DNA from: Amia ocellicauda
Lineage: Eukaryota > Chordata > Actinopteri > Amiiformes > Amiidae
Direction: 5' to 3'
NCBI RefSeq assembly: GCF_036373705.1
Contig: NC_089863.1
Span: 3,848,444 to 3,912,443, forward strand
DNA length: 64,000 bases
Position numbers and translations under genes: made by a program. The notes under the pieces were generated by a model. The model did not search any database. It had not been told where the DNA came from and saw only the letters and a program-made list of their open reading frames with translations. Each line of letters starts with the position of its first letter. The stretch's first letter is position 1. Below are positions 34,780 to 44,899 of this stretch, in pieces.

Positions 34780-35169
34780 TCAAAAGGTCTGTCGCGCAGC
34801 TTGGGGCTTCTTGCACTGCAGAGAGAAGTACAGATCCTCGGCCTCCCTGCACTTCCTGCTCCTCTCCAGGCAGATGAAGCAGAAGAGATGCCTACAGCTC
34901 TCACAGCGGACGTACTTGCAGCTGGAGGAGTGCAGGATCAGGGCGTGGCAGCGGGGGCAGGCTCGGAACAGCAGGCAGCCCCTCACCCAGCTCAGCGAGC
35001 AGGAGGTGTTGGGGCACATGGAGCCGGGGGCGGCCCAGGGGCTGTGGCACTCCCAGCAGAGGAGGCGGGGGGCAGTCTGGCTCTGGGCACAGTGTGGGCA
35101 CTGGGTATAGGGGCAGGGAGCGCCGGCACTGTCCGACGCCCTCTTCAGGATGTGAGTGCAGCTGGGGCA
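34780..35169 (-). pseudogene. Orphan RBR E3-ligase IBR + Rcat exon, copy B
   Basis: Same predicted protein as the exon at 21035-21424, with the same splice acceptor and stop. As in copy A, no RING1-encoding exon is found nearby. That the sequence is unchanged shows the duplication is recent; it does not prove selection. Confidence 0.65.
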
Positions 35170-35684
35170 CTGTGGGAGGGGACAGGATAAGAGTTCAGAA
35201 TTAGGGTGCAGGATTGGGGTGCAGGAATGCCTGTCTCTGGCTTTTTCAGTAGTGGCTGTTTAGCTGCTTGGCTGGACTGTGGGCAGGTATTGCTTTGGGT
35301 CAAAACATGGGCTTCAAGGCAGCGCAACACTGATCATCTTCCACTGTGCTTTCCTAAGTGTCAGGCTAAAATATATATTAAACTACAGAGAGGCCAAATA
35401 CTGTACTACATGATGTTTTTTGAAAATGTAAAAATGCAGAAAGTTTTTTATGGGGGTTAGGTTTAGGGTTAGTGTTAGGGGATATAATATATAGTTTGTG
35501 CAGTATAAAAGTCATTATGTCTATGGAGAGTCCTCATAATGATAGTGGCACCAACGTGTGTGTGTGTTTGTGTGTCACTGGCACCCCCTTGTGGTCGTCT
35601 GCATTAGTGCAGCTTTCCACGATGGACCTGTTCCAGTCTTGATAAACTGAGGATGTCAAGGTCTGAAATTTAAAAAAATATGTT

Positions 35685-36580
35685 TTTTACTTACAGTTTT
35701 TTACAATCGCTAGGACCCATTTCTCAATACATAGGTCACTTTTTCAAAACTCTTCACACAGTTTCCCTAACCAACTTTCAGCTTGGCACAGCAAAATGCA
35801 CTAAAACAACTAAAAGATTTCATACATGTCTCAAATCAACTTGTTCTTCCATAACGCTAGCAAAGGTTGTCACGCAACAAGCACACTTTGTCACTCATAA
35901 AACAATGACCTAAAAAACACTAACAAAAAGTAGCATTACACAATGTTTTCTTTTGTAAAATTTCTTTACAAAACAAGAATGGCACCTCTCTACTGTTTAA
36001 AATTCATTGCAGTATATGTTACAGGAATGAATCAGACATGATGCAATGTGCTTCAGTATGTTTTATGTCATTTTCTGGCAAAATACAAGAATTTGTATAT
36101 ACACCATCTACTGATACAGATACAGTAGCAATGCTAGTCAACCCTGTCTTCTGCATTTGGCCACAGGTTCTCATCCACATCACATCTTATGTCATCTTGG
36201 GCAATACAGCTAGGAAATAATCTTTTGGCATGTCTGGTCCATCCCTGACAGTCTTCTGCAGATATGTCCAGGCATCCAGCATGCATTGCATCCAGGAGGG
36301 ACATCTGATCATGTGGATAGTGGTCATAATCCTTCCCCCTCCATGAGGAAAATAAATACTCTATGGGGTTGAGGAAAGGAGAGTAAGGTGGGAGGAAAAG
36401 TGACACCATCCTGGGATGGGCTGCAAACTACTCTGTGACTGCACAGGAGTGGTGAAATGCCACATTGTCCCATACAATTACAATTTCGCCTCACTGCAAC
36501 CCTTTCCTCACCTGGCACAAGCCTTCCATAGAGGTCATCCAGGAATGAATGTTGTCGGTGTTGTATGGCCCAATTAGCGG
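35685..36580 (-). mobile_element. IS630/Tc1-superfamily transposon relic, copy B
   Basis: Duplicate of 21940-22835 with the same stops and frame break, so the relic was already dead before the duplication. Confidence 0.75.
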
Positions 36581-36582
36581 CA

Positions 36583-36820
36583 GGGTGGGAAGTAACGAAT
36601 TACAACTACTCTCGTTCCTGTAATTGAGTCCCTTTTTAGTTTACTTGTACCTCTTTGAGTGTTTTTCAAATTCGGTAATTTTACTTTTACTGAAGTATGT
36701 TTTGAGTGAATTATTGTACTTCTCTACTTTTAAAAAGGCTTTTGTTACAGAGTACCCATTTTGTAGACTGTCGTGGAAAAAAGAAATGTGTCTGACAGAC
36801 AAAAAGACCAATAACTGAAG
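36583..36820. mobile_element. MITE-like fragment, copy B
   Basis: Duplicate of 22838-23075. Tentative assignment for the same reasons. Confidence 0.35.
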
Positions 36821-37164
36821 GAGCAATACATTCAAATGTCCAGCATCCCGCCCACAGCGCTCAGCAGGCCAATCACAGTGTGTGTCTGATGTTATGGCTG
36901 GTCAGTCAATGAAGACTTGAAGTCAGTCCTCCAGTCCAGCAGCAGTGTGGGAAGTGAACTGGCAATGTAGCCTCCAGTATTAGTCAGTAGGGGTGTATAC
37001 TGTTTAATCGAAATCTAAGAGCGTTTCATTTCAACTATCAAATGTAAAGACGGGGTCGTGATTTAATAATTTATCTGACTTTGCCAAACCAATATTAATT
37101 CAAGTATCAGATAAAACAAAACGACAGCAGACAGTAAATATCTCTGCGTGTGTGCATTTCTCTT

Positions 37165-37670
37165 CTGGATACTGTGGACAGTTCTGGGCTCCACACTTCT
37201 AGAAAGATATCGCTGCTCTAGAGGCAGTTCAGAGGAGAGCCACCAGACTTATTCCAGGTCTGAAGGGAATGTCCTACTGAGAGACTGAGGACCTGAACCT
37301 TTTCACCCTGGAACAGAGGAGACTACGTGGGGACTTGATCCAAGTCTTCAAAATCATGAAAGGCATCGACCACATCAAACCAGAGGAGCTTCTCCAGATC
37401 AGCAGGGACACACGCACCCGGGGACACAAATGGAAATTGGGCTTCAAGGCATTCAAGACAGAAAACAGGAGACACTTCTTCACACAGAGAGGCGTCACAA
37501 TCTGAACAAACTCCCCAGCGATGTGGCTGAAGCTGAAAATGTGGGAACATTCAAGAATAGACTGGATAGGGTCCTTGGATCACTTATTAATGGACACCAA
37601 ATGAGGACGATGGGTCGAATGGCCTCCTCACATTTGTAAACTTTATGTTCTTATGTTCTGTGCAAGTATG
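37165..37670 (+). pseudogene. CR1-type LINE 3' fragment, copy B
   Basis: Duplicate of 23420-23925 with two or three base differences. Same truncation point, so it was inherited through the duplication rather than inserted separately. Confidence 0.85.
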
Positions 37671-38091
37671 CAAATAAGTCCTCTCTGTGTCCACCTCTCC
37701 TGTCTCTGTGACCACAGTGTTAAAGCTGTTAAAGCTCGTGTAATATCCTCCCTTTGCAGATAACCTGCTACTTCTCTTCAATGTGAAGGAGTTATACTAA
37801 TTTATTTGAAAGTTTTAGTTAAACCGTGAACCCAATCAAGTCACCGTAAATGTTGATAATGTTTCCATAATTTAAACATTTTCAACTGAAACAACCAACA
37901 TCAATGCCACAGACTATGGGAGTCATATGCAACTAATACAAAGTGTGTCTACTGTAATCGTTAAAGTCCGAGACTACAACAATCAGCACTCTAACAGTGA
38001 GAGCAAATCTATGACGTCAAATTGGCCCGAGCTTTTCCAAGGCTGGAGGGCAATTCAGAAGTCCTTGCTTGTGTTTGAACAGGCTGCACAG

Positions 38092-38500
38092 AGCATCTCC
38101 AAAACTGCAGCTCTTGTGGGGTGTTCCCGGTCTGCAGTGGTCAGTATCAAAAGTGGTCCAAGGAAGGAAAAGCGGTGAACCGGCGACAGGGTCATGGGCG
38201 GCCAAGGCTCATTGATGCACGTGGGGAGCGAAGGCTGGCCCGTGTGGTCCGATCCAACAGACGAGCTACTGTAGCTCAAATTGCTGAAAAAGTGAATGCT
38301 GGCTCTGATAGAAAGGTGTCAGACACACAGTGCATCGCAGTTTGTTGCGTATGGGGCTGCGTAGCCACAGACCAGTCAGGGTGCCCATGCTGACCCCTGT
38401 CCACTGCCGAAAGCGCCTACAATGGGCACGTGAGCATGGGGGGAGCAAAAGGGGGACCTACACATTAGGCAGGTGGTCATAATGTTATGGCTGATCGCTG
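38092..38500 (+). mobile_element. Tc1-like transposon, left end deleted, copy B
   Basis: Corresponds to 25001-25409. The left inverted repeat and first ~215 bp are absent because the 654-bp deletion (relative to copy A) ends inside the element. The right end and TA (38501-38502) are intact. Confidence 0.9.
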
Positions 38501-38844
38501 TATATGCTTATAAGATCCTTTGCTAACTGATCTGTTGCTCTTGCACATTTCTCTCCAACCCTACAAACCCAGAGGAAACAAACACACATGTTTCATATAT
38601 GTTAGAAAAATACTACTTTATAATTACTTTTCAATCTGAAATGTTTTTATTGCAACATTTTGCACAAATACACCTTTTGCTGTGAAGTTGAGAACTGTGG
38701 TGAATGGCTTTTTGTATGTAGCTGCAAGAACCCCTGTTAAAGTCATCTGGTGCAGATAGAGCTGTCATGGAACTTGTGTGAGTATAAGATCTACATTCAA
38801 TAGTCATAATAATCAGAATTAGTCAACTTTTAAGTCTCCTTACC

Positions 38845-39277
38845 TTACTTTCCAATACTTAATCCTCCTAATGGTTTGGGAGTAATCTTGTAGTAGGCCA
38901 GTGCACCTACAGCTGAAACTGAAAAGAGAAACATGTAAAGCAGACGAGTGTGGGATCGATACAGCACTAGACTGACACAGACACAATGGGCGGCTTCTTC
39001 ATGCTGGACAGATGGTCTGTATCAAGTTTCCAAAAAGACACATAAACCACAGCCTCAGCTTTCAAAACTCTGCATTTTTAAGACCTTGTATCATTTAGAA
39101 AGTCATCTCCACATTTGCTGTTATTTGGACTAATCTGCACTGCGTTCCTAGTTAAACACTCCTCTGGTGTTTCAGTCCATTGCGGCACAATACACAACGA
39201 CTGACCATGAATTGTCGTGGGTTTCACTTACTGCTGTAGAGCGCGGCGATGGCGAACAGTATGATCGTAGCCTTCAT
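38845..39277 (-). pseudogene. Candidate small secreted-peptide gene, copy B, lacks last exon
   Basis: Exon 1 (39277-39232) and exon 2 (38918 down to the TAA at 38845, or a donor just before it) match copy A, including the TATA-like box (39330-39324) and splice sites. The region holding copy A exon 3 and its AATAAA (24577-24450) falls in the 654-bp deletion, so copy B has no exon 3 and no matching polyadenylation signal. If the 39-residue reading is right, the coding part is still intact. Confidence 0.45.
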
Positions 39278-40434
39278 GGTGTCTCTGGGTTCAGTGTTGT
39301 GGTGTGAGGAGCAGAGTCAGCTCTATTTATGCAGGAGAGCTCACTGCCACAGGGTGTGTCATTTAATACTTTGCATAAGTAAACAAAGCAGCCGACACGT
39401 GGTTATCACAGTGCGATCATGTCCTCTCTCTCAATGCTGCAGGCAGCAAAGTATCATCGAACCACAGAATATCATGGATATTCAGATGAGGAAGACGTTA
39501 CTCCAGTGTCACATAATGTTTGCATCAACACACTCCCATACACACAAAGATGTCTTTCAGATGATTCAGACACTCGGATTCATGAAGTTTAATGAATGAA
39601 GTAAAATCATTGATCAACAGTGTGTTTTAGAGTCTGTTCAGCACTGTGACCGGTCGGCCCTGTCACGGCACAGCTGTTGGGGGCGGCTGGGTATAGAATA
39701 AGGTAAGTTGAATATTCCTGTGCACACCTCAACAAAATACAATCCTTTTAAAGATGCTGTCATTTGAAATACTTTTGTGAGATTTTATTTCAAACTTTCA
39801 CCTAAATCTCCTGGTTTCTGCATTGTTTTATGGTTACTTCTGAAGAGTGTTATCTCTGATGGTGTAACATTATATTTTGTAATCAGCTGATGATATTCAG
39901 TACATTTCTGGTGGTGGTAGTGTTCTCTTGCACATGATTTGCAAATAATATTAACACTTAATTAAATGACATTAATTTAATTCATTTTTATTCCCTGTAA
40001 TGTTGTCCTCTCTAGTTTGAGACCTTGCCATATCCATATTATTGACTTTTAAGAACATGAGAAAGGGTCGAATGGCCTCCTCCCATTCGTAAACATTGTG
40101 CTCGTTTGGTGTCCATTAATAACTCAGTCCAGTCTATTTAGGAATGTTCCCAAATTGTCGGCTTCAGCCAGATTGTACCAGCTCTCTGTGTGAAGAAGTC
40201 TAATTTCCTGTCAGGTGTCTCATACACAACCCTCATGTGTACCAACCTGAACTTCTGGAGAGAGACATAATAGCCTACTTTACTAATCAAATTGATATTA
40301 CTAAGTGTTCTGCTTAAGGAACAGAATGCCCTGATGATGACATCAGTACATTATATTCTATTAGAAAAAGCACACGGTAGTTGGGAGGAAATTCTAAGAA
40401 AACCTACAGTACTTGTTTCAGAATGAATTAAATA

Positions 40435-41638
40435 CACTCACCTAATTAGGAACACCTGTTCAATTTCTCATTAATGCAATTATCTAACCAACCAATCACA
40501 TGGCAGTTGCTTCAATGCATTTAGGGGTGTGGTCCTGGTCAAGACAATCTCCTGAACTCCAAACTGAATGTCTGAATGGGAAAGAAAGGTGATTTAAGCA
40601 ATTTTGAGCGTGGCAGGGTTGTTGGTGCCAGACGGGCCGGTCTGAGTATTTCACAATCTGCTCAGTTACTGGGATTTTCACGCACAACCATTTCTAGGGT
40701 TTACAAAGAATGGTGTGAAAAGGGAAAAACATCCAGTATGCGGCAGTCCTGTGGGCGAAAATGCCTTGTTGATGCTAGAGGTCAGAGGAGAATGGGCCGA
40801 CTGATTCAAGCTGATAGAAGAGCAACTTTGACTGAAATAACCACTCGTTACAACCGAGGTATGCAGCAAAGCATTTGTGAAGCCACAACACGTACAACCT
40901 TGAGGCGGATGGGCTACAACAGCAGAAGACCCCACCGGGTACCACTCATCTCCACTACAAATAGGAAAAAGAGGCTACAATTTGCACAAGCTCACCAAAA
41001 TTGGACAGTTGAAGACTGGAAAAATGTTGCCTGGTCTGATGAGTCTGGATTTCTGTCGAGACATTCAGATGGTAGAGTCAGAATTTGGCGTAAACAGAAT
41101 GAGAACATGGATCCATCATGCCTTGTTACCACTGTGCAGGCTGGTGGTGGTGGTGTAATGGTGTGGGGGATGTTTTCTTGGCACACTTTAGGCCCCTTAG
41201 TGCCAATTGGGCATCGTTTAAATGCCACGGCCTACCTGAGCATTGTTTCTGACCATGTCCATCCCTTTATGACCACCATGTACTCATCCTCTGATGGCTA
41301 CTTCCAGCAGGATAATGCACCATGTCACAAATTTCAAATTGGTTTCTTGAACATGACAATGAGTTCACTGTACTAAACTGGCCCCCACAGTCACCAGATC
41401 ACAACCCAATAGAGCATTTTTGGGATGTGGTGGAACGGGAGCTTCGTGCCCTGGATGTGCATCCCACAAATCTCCATCAACTGCAAGATGCTATCCTATC
41501 AATATGGGCCAACATTTCTAAAGAATGCTTTCAGCACCTTGTTGAATCAATGCCACGTAGAATTAAGGCAGTTCTGAAGGCGAAAGGGGGTCAAACACAG
41601 TATTAGTATGGTGTTCCTAATAATCCTTTAGGTGAGTG
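40435..41638 (+). mobile_element. Tc1-like DNA transposon, near-complete
   Basis: 1,204 bp. Left end CACTCACCTAATTAGGAACA. Right end ...TAATCCTTTAGGTGAGTG, its imperfect inverse. TA dinucleotides flank it at 40433-40434 and 41639-41640. It belongs to a different Tc1 family from the three CACCGATCAGCC elements. It lies exactly at the right edge of duplication copy B. Confidence 0.93.
40576..41606 (+). pseudogene. Tc1-like transposase, one frameshift
   Basis: From the ATG at 40576: first HTH (SISQSAQLLGFSRTTIS), then GRKCLVDARGQRRM and a second HTH. The DDE core follows: first Asp in AWSDESGF, second in YFQQDNAPCH. The frame shifts at about 41325-41345, and the rest (PDHNPIEHFWDVV with the catalytic Glu, to MPRRIKAVLKAKGG) runs in another frame to the TAA at 41604-41606. 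All three catalytic residues are present and length is normal (~340 codons), so this copy was disabled recently. Confidence 0.93.
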
Positions 41639-41640
41639 TA

Positions 41641-42684
41641 TATTATACCAGTTATGATAGCAACAGGGTAGCAATCATTTACTGCTAAATCTCCTCAAAA
41701 CATATTTGTCTCCACTATGACAGAAGACAGTGGTTGTGAAGCAAAGATATGTCTGAATAGAAATCTGTCTGATTTCATGGAGATTTTAAGTCAAGATTTT
41801 CAGGTATTTAATTTAAAACAAATTGTGGGGTAGGACCCCCCAGATCCCCGCCACGAATTCCTGTCTACGCCACTGAATATCAGATGTGTACAGTTAATAG
41901 TACAAATGTACAACTGGTCAAAGAGGAGGGATGTGGGAATGGACCCTATTTGTGAGGGTTATGGCCTGGGGAAAGAAGCTGTGCAGGTGATGTTTAGTCT
42001 CAGTAGATTACTATGACAAGACAGATTATCATTTAGAGATATTTTTAAATTAATTTAAATATATCTTCAAATATTTCAAGATCTCTCTAAATCATTTAAA
42101 GATATCTGCAAATAAATTACAGATCTTCAAAACATTGAGATATCTTTAAAAAGCACCGTATTTAGATATCTCTAAATGGTTTGCAGACATCTCTAAATCA
42201 TTTAAAGGTACCTTTAAATGATTTAGAGATATCTTAAAATGTGTTTAGAGAGATCTATAAATGATAATTTGGCTTCCCATAGATCACCAATTACTTCAAC
42301 AACAACAAACCTAGCCAAATTATAATTATTACTATAGGTCAGTGGTTCTTAAACTTTTTGAACCAAGTACCACCCCTGATCAAACCGAGTACCACCTACA
42401 AGTCACCTTCTCAGGAACCACATGGTTATTCTGGGAGTAATAGACATTCATACATAAAATTGTGATATTCATATGTAAAATTGTCACTTGTGATGTTATG
42501 GAGAAACATTCATGACAGAAGTACTAGCAATCTTTGGTCCTATTTTATGTAGCACATGTTTAAGCCTGTACTGTACATGCTAATGATCACTGTTGAAAAT
42601 TATGTATTATTATTGTTGTTAATAGATATACTGACATTTCACAATTCCTCGATGTCACAAAGTCACCCTGGTATGGGCTCAAAT
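41641..42684. other. No gene; palindromic AT-rich repeat and hAT-like ends
   Basis: 41822-41875 on the minus strand starts CAGTGGCGTAGACAGGAATT, like a hAT terminus. 42030-42260 is built from AGAGATATCTTTAAA-like segments in both orientations. 42341 starts CAGTGGTTCTTAAACTTTTT, another hAT-like end whose partner I cannot find. No coding sequence recognised. Confidence 0.5.
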
Positions 42685-43214
42685 TATGGGCTCAAATTAG
42701 CGCCATATGTATCGCATTAAATTATATATATAAAAAAAAACTTGAGAAAAAACTGATGTTCAGATAAAAAAAAATCGAATGCAAAATGTATAGAATTGTA
42801 AACAAAAAAAATGTATCGAAAGCAAAAAAAATAAAGAAACGATAGCAAAACTCGCTGCAGTCCCTGTCTTTGCTTGCGATGCTGCAATTCTTGCTTTCGC
42901 GCCGGTTTCTTTGCTTTCGGTTTATTTTTTTTTTCGTTATGAGTTTTGGCGCTGTTTTGCCGTGAGGGCGGGATTTACAGGGAGGCGCGGATCCTGGGTC
43001 TCCATTGGTCCAGCAGGTTTGAGTGACGGCTCTTCCTGACCCAATCAGTGAGCAGGTGGGCTGGTCTGGATGGTATCGACTGTCACGGTTTCAACAGCAG
43101 CGCCGGTTCAGCGACTCATTCACCGCCATTGAGCCCAAACATACAGCACTGACACACAACACCGGATTCACCTGCTACGTGCACAGTAACATGTTTAATA
43201 TCATGTTCATATTA

Positions 43215-44153
43215 ATCTTCTTCCGCTATAAATCTAGGAGTCGCCCTCGATCCTGCTCTCCTTCTCCCAGCACATCACCACGCTGACGCGCACCTGCAGG
43301 TTCTTCCTGAGCAACACACGCCGGATCCGTCCCTTCCTCACCGACTACTCGACTCAGCTGCTCGTCCAGTCCCTGGTCCTCTCCCGCCTGGATACTGCAA
43401 CTCCCTCCCGGCCGGCCTGCCTGCATCCACTACCCGCCGCTCCAGCTCATCCAGAACTCTGCGGCTCGTCTGGTGTCTCTCTGCCCGATTCACACGCTAC
43501 TCCACTGCTCCACTCCCTCCACTGGCTCCCGATACCGGCACGCATTCAGTTCAAGACACTGACCCTCACCTACCGCTGTCTCGACCACACTGCACCAAGA
43601 TACCTTCAGACCCTCGTCTCTCCATACATCCCCTCCAGACCACTGCGCTCCTCCAGTGCCAGAAGACTAACTCTGCCTCCTCTCCACTCCCCTTCCTCCA
43701 GAGCCGCTCCTTCTCATCCCTGAACCCTAAGTGGTGGAACGACCTGCCCACCGAAGTCAAAACAGCAGAGTCCCTGACCTCATTCCGACGCTTACTCAAG
43801 ACGCATCTCTTCCCACAGCACTTGTAATATTAGTCCTCTACCCCTGCTAGATAGCACTTCAGCTTATTATGCTCCTCACATTCTTGATTGTTTTCCTCCT
43901 GGCTCCCTTTCCCGTAGCCCATGTCTGTGACCCTACATCTTGACAGCACTTAGCTTTCACCGTCCAGGATGTAGGAAGTCTCTTACTGTACTTGTGTAAA
44001 TTGTAAATTGGAATCTGTAAAATGTATTATTTTGAATTGCTATGTTTTAGCTAAGTTGAACTTGTAATGATTGACGCCTTGTACTTCTCTGTATTTTTGC
44101 ACTTTGTTTGCACTTATGTTGTAAGTCACCCTGGATAAGGGCGTCTGCCAAGA

Positions 44154-44188
<35 letters not shown>
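43215..44188 (+). pseudogene. L2-type LINE, 5'-truncated
   Basis: Carries the end of an L2-clade ORF2 with frame breaks. Early motifs resemble LGVxLDP and CNSL.AGLPAS. The last part is open: SLNPKWWNDLPTEVKTAESL, then SFRRLLKTHLFPQHL and stop (about 43825). The 3' UTR ends in GTAAGTCACCCTGGATAAGG, then GCGTCTGCCAAGAAATAAT and an (AAT)n tail at 44152-44188. Inserted within the foldback element. Confidence 0.85.
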
Positions 44189-44190
<2 letters not shown>

Positions 44191-44307
44191 TCACCTGCAG
44201 AGTACTTTAATTCAGCTGCTCAGATAACAGCGCCAGACTGATGTAGATCACATCATTTAGCAAGAAGCAAATGCATGTGATGTCCCAGTTTATGTTTAGG
44301 TAAGAAA

Positions 44308-44338
44308 CGCACACACACACATACATACATGCACACAT

Positions 44339-44372
<34 letters not shown>

Positions 44373-44373
44373 G
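44308..44373. repeat. CA/TA microsatellite
   Basis: Mixed (CA)n, ACATAC and (AT)n runs. Confidence 0.9.
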
Positions 44374-44899
44374 CACAGTCACCTGCAAAAATACTGGCGC
44401 CATTGATAAAGATGAGAATAAAGGCTGTATGAAATAAAAACATGTAATATGTTGAAAGCGATTGTCCACAACTTTTATTAAAAGCATGCTTTGTTTATAA
44501 TTAAATTCCGAGGCCGTGTCAGACCAGCCCACCTGCTCACTGATTGGGTCAGGAAGAGCCGTCACTCAAACCTGCTGGACCAATGGAGACCCAGGATCCA
44601 CGCCTCCCTGTAAATCCCGCCCTCACGACAAAACAGCGCCAACGAAAAAAATAAATCGAAAGCAAAGAAACCGGCGCGAAAGCAAAAATTGCAGCATCGC
44701 AAGCAAAGACAGGGACTGCAGCGAGTTTTGCTATCGTTTTTTTTTTTTTTTTTTTACAATTCTATACATTTTGCATTCGATTTTTTTATTTTTGATCTGA
44801 ACATCAATTTTTTCTCAAGTTTTTTTTTTTGTTTACAATTTTTTTTATGCAATATTTTTTCTTTGAATGCGATACTTATGGCGCTAATTTGAGCACATA

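Larger units (their letters stand above)
33559..40434 (+). repeat. Segmental duplication, copy B
   Basis: Direct copy of the right part of 17866-27343, nearly identical in sequence. It starts inside about 0.5 kb of the 32/35-bp minisatellite, directly after LINE sequence. It lacks the 654 bp corresponding to 24347-25000. Homology ends at 40434, exactly at the TA target dinucleotide of the Tc1 element that follows. Confidence 0.93.
42685..44899. mobile_element. Foldback element with ~380-bp inverted arms
   Basis: The left arm (42685-43069) and right arm (44520-44899) are inverted copies, starting at the outer edge with TATGGGCTCAAATTAGCGCC and its inverse. The arms include purine-rich A runs, a GCAAAGACAGGGACTGCAGC-type segment and CCAATCAGTGAGCAGGTGGG near the inner edge. 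Inside are 150 bp of unknown sequence, a 5'-truncated L2 LINE, a CA/TA microsatellite and another Tc1-like scrap. No transposase is present. A clear target duplication was not found. Confidence 0.8.

Noticed and set aside
43023-43286. Plus-strand frame of 87 codons
   Set aside because: Runs from the foldback-element arm into the L2 fragment out of frame; chance frame.
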